The notes below the pieces were generated by a model, which was not told the origin of the DNA, did no database searches, and saw nothing but the letters and a program-made list of their open reading frames with translations. Of a stretch of DNA of 64,000 nucleotides, positions 34,851 to 47,244 are shown one piece after another. Every line of letters starts with the position of its first letter. Positions within the stretch are counted from its first letter, which is position 1. Made by a program: the position numbers and the translations under genes. The stretch lies in assembly GCA_947359465.1 (NCBI GenBank), contig OX375873.1, positions 39,342,437 to 39,406,436 on the forward strand, given 5' to 3'. The DNA comes from Metellina segmentata. Its lineage: Eukaryota > Arthropoda > Arachnida > Araneae > Tetragnathidae.

Positions 34851-35690
34851 GTCTGGAAAGAGAAATGCTAAGGTATTTAATTTCAAATTGGATTTTTGTG
34901 GAAAACCTAAATTTTGCAAGAAAGAATTGTACACAGTGTCATGACAAATGAATGTAATCCGATTATCTTTGTACTTATCATTATGGGTGTGTGTTGGTGT
35001 AAAGTAAACGCACTTGCACTTGTCAATTTTCTTTCATTTCCGTAATAAATCAACAAAATAATTTCGCATAAAAATAGTACTGCACATGCGTAACATTCAA
35101 TCGAGAGTTAACTCGCTGATTTCGGAGGATCAAAATGTTACACCGAAACGCAGTTTTAAACATGGGATCAGGCATTGTGAATACGGTTTTTTGATCACGA
35201 GGGAATTATTGTTGATCCGCGGTTAACTCAGACTTGTGATTACGGCTGTGTTTTTGTGATAGGCGAAATACATTCATGTAAAATAATAGAACCAAAGAAT
35301 ATCTTTTCAAATTTTTTTAGAATAGTGTCATTAATATCGATAAAAACTACGATGCTTATTCCTCTATAATTTTTGCCGTCATTATTTCCGTAATTATAGA
35401 AGTCGTTATTTCCTCTTTTTTTATAACAGAATTGTTATAAAATATAAAATAAAATAGTTAATCGATTAGCCCAGAGCCACAACGTCTGAAGGGGTGGCAC
35501 TTCTGGAAAATTTAAGTCTAGTATTTCTTACATATATTTTCTAAAAAATGTTTCGTGTCTTTTCTTCTGACTTCTACTCGTCATCGGACCAGGGTACAAA
35601 ATTACGTGCGACGTTTATTGAATTACCTAAACGTACCTACCTTCTGACTTCTAAGCAGTTTAAGTAGAGTTAATTAAAAATGTCGCAACC
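34850..35690. other. No recognised gene
   Basis: AT-rich sequence with a GTGAATACGG near 35176 that resembles the termini of the 40.2-42.4 kb TIR element, but no second end could be paired with it. Confidence 0.3.
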
Positions 35691-35895
35691 TCCGGTTGCC
35701 ATTGCGCTACTCTATCAACCAGACTACCGTGACCGGAAGTATAATGGAAACACGTTCTAGCAACAGCTGACAGTGGACTTGTCACCACACCAACGTAAGA
35801 ACAGTTGACAGATTGAATCGAGTTTCGAAGTAGCAACCCTTTGATTAAAATATTCGACTCTAACAACTGGGTTACCACTGGTCCGATTATTTCAT
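35690..35895 (-). mobile_element. SINE-like relic with tRNA-like heads
   Basis: The minus strand contains GGTAACCCAGTTGTTAGAG...GGGTTGCTACTTCGAAACTC and, further on, CACGGTAGTCTGGTTGATAGAGTAGCG...GGAGGTTGCGACA. Both resemble tRNA A and B boxes. The body between is diverged from the common SINE. Confidence 0.4.
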
Positions 35896-36011
35896 GCAAA
35901 TTAATGTTACTGATTAGGATACATAATTTTTGTTTCGGACGGATGGCGGCGTCAGCTTGACTCTCCTTAGTCTCAAATATGTCTAGCTAGGCCTCCGGAA
36001 AGGTAGGTAGG

Positions 36012-36430
36012 TAGGTAGTTAATTAGCGTCACACTGGAACAACACAACGGGCTATTGGCGGTAATCTAGGATAAGGTAGGTATTTCAACTGACGTCGCGC
36101 TTCTGGAGCAACTGTTGGTAACTGTCCGGGATCAATTCCAAGGAGAAAGATCATTCCGTAACCCATATAAGACTCTACGTCTTTTTGACGAGCCGGGGGG
36201 ACGTGGATCTGGAAAGGGAAAGATCCGAGGACAACACCACGTTACTTTGAACTACGTTCAGATGACGAGAACAAGACTTGAGCTGGCACCCTACTTTCCA
36301 AACTTCCATACCACTCCAACGTATGAATATTTGAGACCACGATATATTTAACATGCACCAACCCCGTGTATACGACGATCTTTGGATGTATCGAGTTTCG
36401 AACTCACAACCCTTCGGCTTCTTGTAAGTT
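36012..36430 (-). mobile_element. SINE copy plus adjacent SINE tail fragment
   Basis: A TAGGTAGGTAGG tail (minus-strand CCTACCTA) and ACACAACGGGCTATTGG at 36012-36065 are the 3' end of one copy. A fuller copy follows from about 36080 to 36430 with GGCACCCTACTTTCCAAACTTCC and a B-box-like GAGTTTCGAACTC near 36400. Confidence 0.6.
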
Positions 36431-38075
36431 ATAATGGCTGTAGTTTTTATGCGCATTCAATAATTACAATAATTAATTGCAATCGAAAATTGATATTATA
36501 AACAAGAACTTATTCGTAAAAATAAATTATACTAATTATTAAATTTTAACCAAATTATTAAAAAAAGCTAAATTAATTTTCATTTTAAATAAATCCATTT
36601 TGTATTGATTTTTAATCGTACTCTTTTTGAAAGTAGAAATTATAACGTAATTAGCCGTAACATGAACAAGTTTAACCAATTGAAAATTTTAAACTTTTTT
36701 TATTACTTTTCTGGTGCCGTTCATTTGTGGTATTTGTAATTAGGGGTATTTATTTATATTCGTACTTGCATTTGTATTTATTTCTTCCCAGAAGTATGGT
36801 TGAGTTGGTTTATTTTGTAGCGCTAAGGCGCCAAAGCAATACAGGCAGTATCAAGTAATGGAAGTGCACACAAAGAAAGGTTCAGTGAGAAAGAAACACA
36901 ACCATCAAACTATCGAACTTCCTCTGCCAACAGCTAACAGGTTTTGAGCATAGCGGACAAACCCAATGGAGCCAGAGTGACTGCAAGAAAGAAAAGGTAT
37001 GAAGATATTCAAAATCCTAAACTTTAACTTTCAGTACTCGAGCGGTTCTTCTTTTCCTGCGGGCAGATAAATTCACAAAGGAATTATTTTGAAAGAAATC
37101 TACAGAATGGTGAGAATCTTTTTTTATTACATCAATACAAATTAAATGGCCTGTTGTTCTCCCCTATTCTAATCAAAGGGGAAGAGTGATCCTCAAATAC
37201 GGAGCCAATGATTTGGAATAAATCATTTCTTTCTTTGGCATGTAAGGTTCAATAGCGCATAAAAGAAGTTACAAGCTGAAGCGTTTTCCATTCTACATCG
37301 CCTTCAAAACCGGAGACAATGATGGATGTTCAAAGAAAGTGAAAGGAAGGATTGACTTTCTGTAAATCGTCTTTGGACAGGATTACATTCACATGTCTTC
37401 AGGCGACCCCATGCTGTTACTGAGAAAGACGTTAGGAAATCCTATTTATGTCCTAACGATAGAAGAGTAACTTTATCACGCTTCTTTACTCTTGAAGAAA
37501 TTGTTATATGTAACTACTATTCTTCCCTCAGTCAATTTTAAATAATTACGGTTTACTTACCAGCTGTTCAACTCTAGCACACTTACCCCCTAAATTACTA
37601 TTCAACTGTATTCGGTTTGCTATACCATAATAGTTTCGTTCACTAGGAGGTAGGATGCCAATATCTTGGTAGGTAATTTATTAAATTAAAAGAAAGAATG
37701 CAAATAAATAGATAAGTGTGGGAAGAAGGGTTCACATTGACCTAAGCATTTGAAATTTCTTTGAAGACTTTAAAGCTTGTGGTGGAATCGACAATTTATA
37801 CAGAAACATTATAGCCTGATGATGACTTGTGATTCGTGGTCTCATTCATTGTTTCTTGGCTCTGTATGCTTCATCTTAAAAATTGAATTCATTTTAAAAA
37901 CACGAGTAAGAATCATTCATCGCAAAAGTAATGCCTATATTCGATGGAAAAGTTTGTTTACTTGATTTGATGATCCAGCAGCGTCTCATGTAGCTTGGTC
38001 AAGTTGTTGCCAAACAACAAATGCTAGTGAGGTTTTTTTACGGCACGTGAGAGAAATATGATACATAAATATATA
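36430..38075. other. No recognised gene
   Basis: AT-rich DNA; short open frames only, no domain or bounded repeat seen. Confidence 0.4.
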
Positions 38076-38938
38076 CAGGGTGGTCCCGAATTCATGGTAC
38101 AAACTTTAATGGTAGGTACAGGACATTGTAACAATGATTTATTGTATAGGAATGTATAGTCGCAAGTGACGCGGTGAGGCGTAAACAGGGGAAATAAAAG
38201 GAAAGAGAAATGGAGTGATCGGTTGGTATCATTGCCGGTAGAGGGCAGTAGATGTCTAGCCGCTGTTGAACATGATGCATCGCAGTAGGGAAAAGCGCCA
38301 TTCACAATTGTGCTGCCGTAGACGATGGGTGACTTTACGTATGCAGAAAAAGCAGACATGCATTACATGTACGGCCGTGCAAATGGTATGATGTTCCGAT
38401 CGCCATTCGTAACCGCATGTGGTTTCAGCACGATGGGGCGCCAGCACACTTCAGCATTGATGTACGGAATTACCTGAATGCCACGTTTGGTACTCGATGG
38501 ATTGGGCGTGGTGGACCAGTCCCTTGGCCACCCCGATCTCCCGATTTATCGAGCCTCGATTACTTTTTATGGGGACATCTAAAGCATCTTGTTTATGAGA
38601 CTCCAGTTGACTCAGATGAGGATCTCGTCGCTCGCTTATCTGTAGCTGCTGCAGGTGTGCGTGAAATACCAGGCATCTTTGAACGTGTACGCCAATCGCT
38701 CCACCGACGCTGTCAAGCATGTATCGATACTGGTGGACGCAATTTTGAACAATTACTGTAAACATGACACTTGTCAACAACGCTTTCAATAAAATCTTTG
38801 TTTTTCCTTTCGGCCGTTATTTCCCCTGTTTTCGCCTCACCGCGTCACTTGCGACTATACATTCCTATACAATAAATCATTGTTACAATGTCCTGTACCT
38901 ACCATTAAAGTTTGTACCATGAATTCGGGACCACCCTG
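38076..38938 (+). mobile_element. Tc1/mariner-superfamily element, internally deleted, 121 bp TIRs
   Basis: The 863 bp element is flanked by TA (38074-38075 and 38939-38940). Its terminal inverted repeats, 38076-38196 and 38818-38938, start CAGGGTGGTCCCGAATTC and match at 120 of 121 positions. Inside are the first 22 codons of a transposase from 38323 (MGDFTYAEKADMHYMYG, an HTH start), then a junction out of frame with the C-terminal DDE part. The near-perfect repeats point to recent activity, presumably mobilised by a full-length relative elsewhere in the genome. Confidence 0.93.
38417..38761 (+). pseudogene. DDE transposase C-terminal fragment (mariner type)
   Basis: The frame includes WFQHDGAPAHFS, the second catalytic aspartate motif, and PPRSPDLSSLDYFLWGHLK, where D of LDYF is the third catalytic position. 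It ends near the right inverted repeat. The first catalytic aspartate and most of the HTH region are lost in the internal deletion, so no active enzyme is encoded. The frame is off by one relative to the N-terminal start at 38323. Confidence 0.9.
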
Positions 38939-38940
38939 TA

Positions 38941-40190
38941 TTTAAATTTAATAAAAGTTTTACCCCAATTCAACATTTTATAAGGAGGGGAATTAAGTCC
39001 TTATGCAACACCTAGATTACCAATCGTTAAGACGAATATTTATGACACCTAAGATAATTTTTTATTTAAACGACTGAAGTGGATATACTATGTATGATAG
39101 ATTCATTTTTAACAAATAAATAGAAATTATGAAAGGAAAATGTATTACCTTTTCGGGGTATGCTATAAATGCCATATTGAAAATTGATTACAATTTTCAT
39201 GGCCATTAGAGCCATTCGGTTCAATAACTTTTAAAGGCAAATTTAGGTCTCCATTTAAACAAGTATGAGGCTGTTGAATTTCAGAATTATGAGTTTATAT
39301 AGTAGATGTATAATAGTTTTATAGTGAAGTAAATATTAAATGTGACTCAAGTGGTTTCATCTATAATTTCTGTCACCTATGCAAAAAGATTGATTTCTAT
39401 TATTTTGCACTTTTCAATATCTTCTAGTAGCATCGCACTTTCGGCTATTTCACGCCACACCGCGGTGAAAACGGATTGAAAATCGCTGAACTATACATGT
39501 TGTATTCCTGATGTGTCGTAGATATCTCGCTGTAAGCATGGCACTGGAACCTTACTGATGGTGAAGCGATTTAAACTATGTACGACTTGTCTCATTTCAA
39601 ATGCTCAACTGTGTACTCTCAAATGCTCAACTGTGTTCAAAAATAATTTCAAGTAATACATGTTTAAATAATTTTGAGTACATACATTTATACCGTTTGA
39701 ATATTCTTTACTACAAAGTGTAAGTGAATTGATACAAATAGATTTTTTAGAAAGTCCATTTTTAGCATAAAAGGATGTTAACTGCTATTATTTTTTGTTA
39801 ACCAATCGAAACTATGATTTTTTTTTTGTCAGATATGCAAAAAGTACTATTTTTGGCGTGCGGCGATATTAACCAATTTTATGTGAGTCACGAGATGAAA
39901 AGGGTAGAAAATTGCTTTGTTATATCGTTCTTTTTCACTTGTAATCTTCGAATGAATTTTCATTTTGCGAGTACAGGGAAATTCTCTGTCAATTGTCTGC
40001 TTCTTAGAAATTGGCAGCTGAAGACTTATATCGAGTTACCTTCATCACCGGAAACCTGAATTCCGTCCTCAGTTTTAGAGAAAAGATCTATGGTTCCATA
40101 AGTATGGCTTCCGCAATGCAGCTCAGTCACCTGAATGGTGTTACCTTTTCCCTGGAATCTGTTCCCGCCATAATTCTTGAGATTTTCTTT
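38941..40190. other. No recognised gene
   Basis: AT-rich sequence; the frame at 39814-40059 has no recognisable domain. Confidence 0.4.
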
Positions 40191-40196
40191 CCTATA

Positions 40197-42402
40197 CGGC
40201 CGTATTCACCGTCAACTGGACCGGGAGTTAACCGGCAGTCGAAGGAGAAAAATTGGTTTTTCCCAGGTCAGAGTTAAAATTTCATTTCATCGTCAACCGA
40301 ACCGCAGGTTCAGTCCACTAACCGCCGGTCGAGTTACGTAACTTGAACCTGGCTCAGAGCTCGGTTAGATTTAACCGCGCATGCGCAGTAAGCGATTTTT
40401 CGTGTGTTTACAAAAAGTTATGGATATTTGCGATTAATTTCAAACTCTAATGATGGATAAACTGAATATAATTTCAATGATTCGGCAATTCGATTTCATA
40501 GAGAAAATGGAATCCAAAAGAGAAAGGCGTATGATTTATTATCAATAATTTGTTCTAATTAGTTTGTCGTTGACATCGAAAAGGGACTTTACACAACTCT
40601 GGCCAAACTTTATTCGGCAAGTTTCAAATGTTTATTTGTAATTGTAATATTTGTGGGTCATAAAAAGGGTTTTTTATAGGTGATTAATTCAAGAAAGCAG
40701 TTTAAATTAGCTTGTTTTGTGGCATTTAGTTTTGTCATTACAGCAAAATTAAAAATGATACTCCATATTACCTAAAGTTCCTGTATATATTTATTACTTT
40801 TCTACCCGGGGGTGGTAATGTGAAATGTATACTTACTCTGACCAATAAAAAAAAATGTAAGTTTTCCTAGTAAAAAAATTACGTAATCTAAAAGAATTAC
40901 CAATTTTTAAATTATGAAAATTTTAACCTGAGGAATAATTTTTAGAAATAAACAAGTTTCTGTTAAAATTAAGTCGAATTGTCTTACAAACTACAAATTA
41001 GTGACATATATTTCCAGGTAATTCTCTACTTAAATTTTATTCTGTGTAGGGTATAATAAATCACATGTACTGACTAGGAACACAGTTGAGCGAAAATATG
41101 GCATCCAAAAAAATTCCCCTGTCTATCAATTGGTTTAAACTGCCACATAGATCGTGTGCCCGATATAATTATTGTGTTCTTCACAACTTAGCTATCCGTC
41201 TAGGTCAAAATGTTTTGCATTTTAATTATCTTTTAAGTTTTTCTATTTTTAAGTCTAATCAATTTACATAATCATAACGTGTATCCAACATTATAGACAA
41301 AATCATAACTTTTATCTCTCTAATGATCTATTTTTAAAAATTATCTCACCATTCAAACACAGTATAAAATTTGCACAGCATAAAATTCAAACCCATGGAA
41401 ATCATAATTTTACAAATATGTGGGGGAAAATGCTTCGGATGATGTTAAGCATATACCAAATTTCAAAATCAAACTTTTGATATCCCTGAATTTCTCTCGT
41501 CGAAGAGAATCGATTTCATTGCTTTCAAAGCCTCCAGTAGGTAATGGTAATGGTAATTTTAGTTAACGTCGTACTAGAGCAACACAACGGGCTATTGACG
41601 ACGGTCCGGAATCAGTCCCTTAAGGGAAAGATTCGAGGACAACACCTCGTAATTTTGAACCACGGTCAGATGACGAAGCAACACCTGAGCTGGCACCCCA
41701 CTCTCCAAACTTCCACGCCAACCCAACGTGAGGACTTTCGGCCACGACAGATTTAAGGTGCACCAGCCGCCTCTACACCATACGTATACAAACATTCATG
41801 CCCGGACCCGGATTCGAACCAGGAACCTTCCTATCTAGAGGCTAACACCTTAACCAAAGCCTCCAGTAGATTACTAAATTAATTATTACCAAAAACCCTA
41901 AGCGGCAAAGCAAAAACCTTAAGGGAGTCAAACTCATTTTTCAGCGCTTCATAAGATAGTAAAAATATCGCTCTTGTGGTATTCAAACGTCCAGTTATTA
42001 GCTCATTTTTATCAGGTCCTTAAAAATTGATTATTTTTGATGACATCAAAATGCGGCTTGGCCAGAACTAAAATAAGTTATTTTTCGAACTGTGTACAAA
42101 ATAATTTACCTGGTGGTAGTGCCATTTTAAGTTGAGATAAAATTAAAGAAATACACACTGAAAAAGCAACGTTATCTGGATTCGCGCGGACCAGGTGAAA
42201 GCAAATCATCCGAGGTCACGAGGTCTGTTTTGACCAATGAGAATCAATCGGTAACTGACGGTTAAGTAACCTGCAGTTCAGTAACCGGAGTCGAAAAAGG
42301 AGTGGTGAAATCAAGTTTGAACCGGCGGTTAGCTTTTACCTAACCCTCGGTTTCCGAACTGCGGGTTTCTTTCTCCGGTCCAGTTAACGGTGAATACGGC
42401 GG
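40197..42402. mobile_element. 2.2 kb TA-flanked element with short inverted termini
   Basis: The left end CGGCCGTATTCACCGTCAAC is inverted at the right end (GTTAACGGTGAATACGGCGG), giving about 27 bp of terminal repeat with three mismatches. TA stands directly outside both ends (40195-40196 and 42403-42404). Within about 180 bp of each end are many AACCGnnGGTT-like motifs, such as CTAACCGCCGGTC on the left and GAACCGGCGGTTAG on the right, which could be transposase binding sites. No transposase frame is seen. A SINE is nested at 41541-41855. Confidence 0.65.
41541..41855 (-). mobile_element. tRNA-derived SINE (type II head) with 14 bp target duplication
   Basis: The duplication AAAGCCTCCAGTAG is exact at 41527-41540 and 41856-41869. 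On the minus strand the copy begins at GGTTAAGGTGTTAGCC, slightly 5'-truncated, has the B box GGTTCGAATCCGG, the shared body and a tail of AAAATTACCATTACCATTAC. It is very similar to the copy at 53700-54015. Confidence 0.92.
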
Positions 42403-42589
42403 TAAGAGTGAGGTTCCTCATGTATAGGGACATAAAAAAACAATCATCTGTTGTATTAAGGCTAAGTATATAGTCTGTAGCGCCCGCTGTATTGAAATAA
42501 CAAATGTTTCAATTGAATGCTATTGTGCGGCTTTGACAAGAGGAAAGTCAAAATTAATGCTTGGTACCTGTTATGGCTTGATAAGAATT

Positions 42590-42815
42590 GAAAAATAATG
42601 ATTGTTTGATTTTTAGGGTGTAAGAGCCATACTTGTACATGCCGTACCCAAACACAAAATAACCTCGAGTGATGGACATACACAAGGAAAATTTCACTGG
42701 CACATAAGAGAAAAATACACCCTTGGAAGTTATGAGGATAGAACACGTGCCACTTACAACTCATAAGTTGCTAGAGCAGTGAACGAACCCACTGAGCCAC
42801 GACCACCTCAGTTCC
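42590..42815 (-). mobile_element. Possible SINE with a different tRNA-like head
   Basis: The minus strand starts GGTGGTCGTGGCTCAGTGGG, a good tRNA A-box match, followed by a degenerate B-box region (AACTTATGAGTTGTAAGTG). It runs into CACGTGTTCTATCC and a GTGTATTTTTCTC body unlike the common SINE family. Confidence 0.4.
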
Positions 42816-43995
42816 ATAGGAAAGGGAGGGCTTCTGTGAATTCAAGATTGCTCTTTAGATATTAAAGCTAAAAAATTTACGGGTATTAAATATTGTTCTC
42901 AAATATTATATCCCAATATTAAATCTTGCTTATAAAAAACAAAAATCAATTAGGAAACCAGTTATAAACGCATTCTGATATTGCGGTGTTTTTCGAATAC
43001 CGTTTTCCCTTTCTATTTACAAGGAATAGTTTTTTCCCGTGTACTATATCGATCCTAATAGCTACATAGAATAAAATGAAAAGTCGGAAATACGGTGGAA
43101 ATATGAAAGAAAAAACAAGTTTGTATATAGTTCAATGTTCACGCAATGAAGAGACAAATACTCAGAACACGTGAAAAAGCCACCTTTGACCCTTCGAAGT
43201 TCGAAACAGGTAGAGATAAGCAGGTAGATGAATGTACGTCGCACTGAAAACATCTGTCAAAGAAAGGATTGTGACTTCTGCCTTTCAGACCCCGACTTGG
43301 AATCGGATTTGCAGACAACACCCCCTGAGTAAACCCACCGAATCTAGCCGAAGGGAAAATGACTTCATTCTTCAAGTTCTTTTCAGAAGTTGAAAAGTGA
43401 TAAATGATTGGTTCGAAAGTGGTGGTTATCGCTATTCATAGATTCAGAAAATCACTCTCGTTTCAACTTAATGGTTATCGCTCACCTGAAGAAGCACTAG
43501 TGAACTTTTTTTCAGACACCCCCTCCCCACCCCCCACCCTTTCCTGGGTCCGCTAGCTTGAGGCTTAGGGCGTCTTATTATGACTCGGGGGAAAGAGGGG
43601 AACCTCCACTGCTGCACGCCGCATTTATTAAAATTCAAAAAATCTTTCAAATACAAGTGGCAACAGGCCAGGACAAAAACAAACACTACGGCACATCGCC
43701 GTAAATGGAGCACCAATTGCAACTAAAATATTTTAAAAACCGGAATGTATCATCGGTCAGAAAAGGCACGTAAAAACATTGAACTTGAATGGGCACATAA
43801 AAAGAACGCTTACTGATGACTTCAAGAGTTTAACTCAAAAGAATAATAAGATGTAAGGTTAAAAAAAAGGTTTTAAAAAGTCATGGGTTGCATGCGCAGA
43901 AAATTTTACGTTGAAAATTTTGCAAACCGTTAGTATACTCGTCAATAAATCTTAACCTAATATATATTATGTGGCCGAACTGGATTATTAATAAT
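42816..43995. other. No recognised gene
   Basis: Mixed-composition sequence with short open frames only. A C-rich run near 43520 is the only low-complexity feature. Confidence 0.4.
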
Positions 43996-44017
43996 TGATA
44001 CCTAACCTTCAGTGTTT

Positions 44018-44125
44018 GTTCTCAGATCTTTCCCTTGGGGATTCATCCCGGACCGTCGTCAATAGCCCGTTGTGTGCTTCAGAGAGTACGACTTTAATTA
44101 AAATACCTACCTGTAGTGTTCCTAT
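44018..44125 (+). mobile_element. SINE 3' tail fragment
   Basis: CAGATCTTTCCCTTGGGGATT...GGACCGTCGTCAATAGCCCG... and TACGACTTTAATTAAAATACC match the 3' half of the common SINE. A younger SINE follows directly. Confidence 0.75.
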
Positions 44126-44140
44126 TTCTGCGATTATCAA

Positions 44141-44420
44141 GGTTCCTGGTTCGAATCCGGATCCGGTCATGGATGTTTCTAAGCGTATGGTGTAGAGGCG
44201 GCTGGTGCTCCTTAAATCTGTCATAACCGAAAGTCCTCACGTTGGGTTGGTGTGGAAGGAGAGTGGGGTGCCAGCTCAGGTGTTGCTTCGTCACCTTACC
44301 GTGGTTCAAAATTACGAAGTGCTGTCCTCGGATCTTTTCCTTAAGGGACTGATCCCGGACCGTCGTCTATAGCCCGCTGTGTTGCTCTAGTACGACGTTA
44401 ACTAAAATTACCTATTACCA
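44141..44420 (+). mobile_element. 5'-truncated SINE (type II) with 15 bp target duplication
   Basis: The copy begins at the B box (GGTTCCTGGTTCGAATCC) and runs through GTATGGTGTAGAGGCGGCTGG and the common body to TAACTAAAATTACCTATTACC. Its flanks are TTCTGCGATTATCAA (44126-44140) and TTCCGCGATTATCAA (44421-44435), one mismatch apart. Confidence 0.9.
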
Positions 44421-44439
44421 TTCCGCGATTATCAACTAA

Positions 44440-46440
44440 TCTGGTGTTTGAGCATTGAGCCTCGCAAAGTGTTTATGTTTGGATATTGTGCCATTTAACA
44501 CCCCATCAAATAGTCTATTCTAATTGTTTAACTGCTACACCGTTGAACTACATGTTATTCCGTTTAGGGTAAAAATTTAATCATGTCTCCAGGGACACGT
44601 AAAAGGATTGAGTTATAGGACTGATCCCTCCTAGATAAAACATCCTTATTTAATCAAAAATTTCTTTAGAAATTACGAGTACGTTTTTACATTTTCTACT
44701 TCAATCGATAAATATTTTTACCAAATTTTTGCCCCCTTAAAAATATGTCAAGTGCAGAGGTTTGTCAAACTAATGTGAACATTTCGAAAACCTTTTCGTT
44801 GATTGAGTAGGATCGCCTTTTGCCGTTAATACAGCACGCTCTAAGATGTTTGCACATCGAAGTACTCTCTAATCAGTTACGCACTTTATAAATCATGAAC
44901 CCTGCAGTTCTGATTCACTTCACAGACTGCTTTAAGTTATCCTGCATTTTAAAAATCAAGAATCTGTTCGCTGAGATCAACGTTTTATCTCAGACTAGCG
45001 ACAAGCCACAGCGTGACCAGCATGACCTTGCCCGTGACAGTTCTAAAAAGGTCGAAAAAGTTGGTTCAAGGGAGAAAAAAAAACTAATAAATCTCAAAAC
45101 GAATTCCCATTTGGTTTGCGAATGAAATTCGTAGCCTGTTGGATAACAGCCATAACGGAGTTGCCCGTGGTGTTGGTTTGCTTCGCAATTGTTGCTCTAT
45201 TCTAAACGATCTAGGAGATAGAAAAAAGAACTAAAGAACTCCAGTTAAAAAGTTTATTTGTTTTTTATCGTCTGCTGAAAAATCCTTCCTCCGCATAAAA
45301 AATGAAAACGGAAACAAAAGAAAATAAATTTTGAATCTGATTTTCTATGCTGTTACATTCAATAAGAATTAAATTTCATTAAATTCATTTTAAAATGTTC
45401 TAGATTGAATTTTAAAATTTGCAGGGATCACTACCAGTGAGCCCAATCCCATTACTGTAAGTGCTATAGATTCGTCAGGACTTCGCGTGCAGGAAGTAGA
45501 CAGACAGACAAACACTTGCTTTTATAATATTAGAGAAGAGATGACAACCTCCAAAAGACAGAACTCACGATACCAATGTAGACCCGTTCAGATAGATTTC
45601 CTGGTTACGTCATTGTGTGTCTCAAAATAAGGTTCTAAAACATTTTATCAACTCAAGAAATTGTATATAGGTCAGATTCAAAATGCACATTTTTTACTAC
45701 TACACTATATGTATTTTCTCTCATTTGAGTGTTTCTATGCAAAAGTAATATATAGCTTAAATTCTTGATAAATATTGCAAAATGCACAAATTTGCATCCA
45801 AACCTTTGAATCTTGTCTACACTTAATTCTAGATTCTCTGTTATAGGGCAACAAAAATCCAAGTTGACGGTGAGGCGTTGGTGTGGCTTAAATTTTTTGT
45901 CGCAATGCTGATGGGTAATAATGAAAGTCTAAATCTATCGCCAGCAATGCTTGCAATTTCGAGATGGCTAAGTTGGTAGAGCTTTATGAATTTGGAAATT
46001 ATAATCACACCGTTCAGGATATGTATCAATCGCTAATAATATTGAAGTTTCGCATACTGCTCTAGTAGGAAATTAAAATCTCAAAATCAGTAGCGTAGCT
46101 AGGATTTTGTTTCTGAGAGTATCATATTTAAAAAGCAATTTTTTTTTTTTACAAATATAGATCCGAACTTTAAACAGAGACATTAGATTAATCATAAAGC
46201 ACATATTTGGTCAACCAGACATGAATTTCAAAGTGAGGGATTAATGCAAAAAGCAACATATCACTATTCAATACTGAGTAGATATGGCTTATTAAGAAAT
46301 GTGCAAAAAAGATCATCTTTGCGAATAATTGTTTCTTGAAATTGAATTTTTGATTCCTCACTTGTGTAGCTGACGCGATACGTAAAAAAAAAGATCGTCG
46401 TCTCAAGGAAAACCAAATTCAACTATTTCACAATTGAAAA
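44440..46440. other. No gene; possible non-LTR 3' tail near 45500
   Basis: AT-rich sequence. CAGACAGACAAACACTTGC followed by TTATAATATTAGAG near 45500 resembles 3' tails of RTE-like retrotransposons from memory, but no coding part precedes it. A tRNA-like GATGGCTAAGTTGGTAGAGC at 45962 lacks a credible B box. Confidence 0.3.
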
Positions 46441-46448
46441 TGAGTGCA

Positions 46449-46738
46449 GTGGTAGCCCGGTTGAAACAGTAACGGATTAGCAACGGGAGGGTTGCGAGTT
46501 CAAATCCAACCAAGACCTTGCGTACAAAGGGGGCTGGTGTATGTTAAATCTGTCGTGGACTCATATACTCACTTTGGAATGATGTGGAAGTTTTGAAAAT
46601 AGGGTGCCAGCGCAGTTGTGACTTCGTTATCTGACCGGTATTCAAAATTACGTAGTGTCCTCGATCTTCCCCTTCGGGTTTGATACCGGACAGTCACCAT
46701 TATCCCATTGTGCTGCTCCAGTGTGGCGTAAATTAAAT
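46449..46738 (+). mobile_element. tRNA-derived SINE (type I head), near full length
   Basis: The head TAGCCCGGTTGAAACAGTAACGG with B box GAGTTCAAATCC is followed by GTCGTGGACTCATA, GTGGAAGTTTTGAAAATAGGG, the CGTTATCTGACCG body, GGACAGTCACCATTATCCC and a TACCTACCTAG tail. Confidence 0.8.
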
Positions 46739-47056
46739 ACCTACCTAGCTACATTACGTAATGAATTCTCAATTATTTTAGTAAACGAAGGTATGTATTT
46801 TAATTAACGTCACACTTTAGTCAACACAATGGTGCCAATTATTCTAGTAAAGGATTATTTTTTTAAATTCTGAATTTATATTACATTTGCATGCGTATAT
46901 TTTTAAAAATCAAACGCTTTCGAGACATGAGAGCCTTTATCTTTGCCACTGCAAAAATTATTTTCAATAAACTTGAAGATGTATGTGTTTTAATTAAGGG
47001 CTATACAACGGGCTATAATAACCCTATTGAATATAAGTCCTGTGCTGCAACCTAGT

Positions 47057-47208
47057 CCAGATCAGGTGTTGCCTCGTCATCTGACCGTGGTTCAAAATTA
47101 CGTAGTGTTTTCTTCGAATCTTTCCCTTGAGGGATAGATCCCGGACCGTCGTCAGTAGCCCGTTGTGTTGCTCTAGTAGGAAGTTAACTAAAATTACCAT
47201 TACCATTT
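47057..47208 (+). mobile_element. 5'-truncated SINE copy
   Basis: It starts at CAGATCAGGTGTTGCCTCG and continues through GACCGTGGTTCAAAATTACG, CGGACCGTCGTCAGTAGCC and GAAGTTAACTAAAATTACCATTACC. The head is missing. Confidence 0.8.
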
Positions 47209-47244
47209 GATATTTTCTTTGCCTTTAATCCTTCAAAGTTTTGG

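Noticed and set aside
41544..41795. Frames of 67-70 codons in the SINE, repeated at 53700-53945
   Set aside because: SINE sequence read as protein on both strands; the same peptide at two loci reflects the repeat.
45962..46030. tRNA-like GATGGCTAAGTTGGTAGAGC
   Set aside because: It fits an A box but has no clear B box or cloverleaf, so it is not called a tRNA gene.
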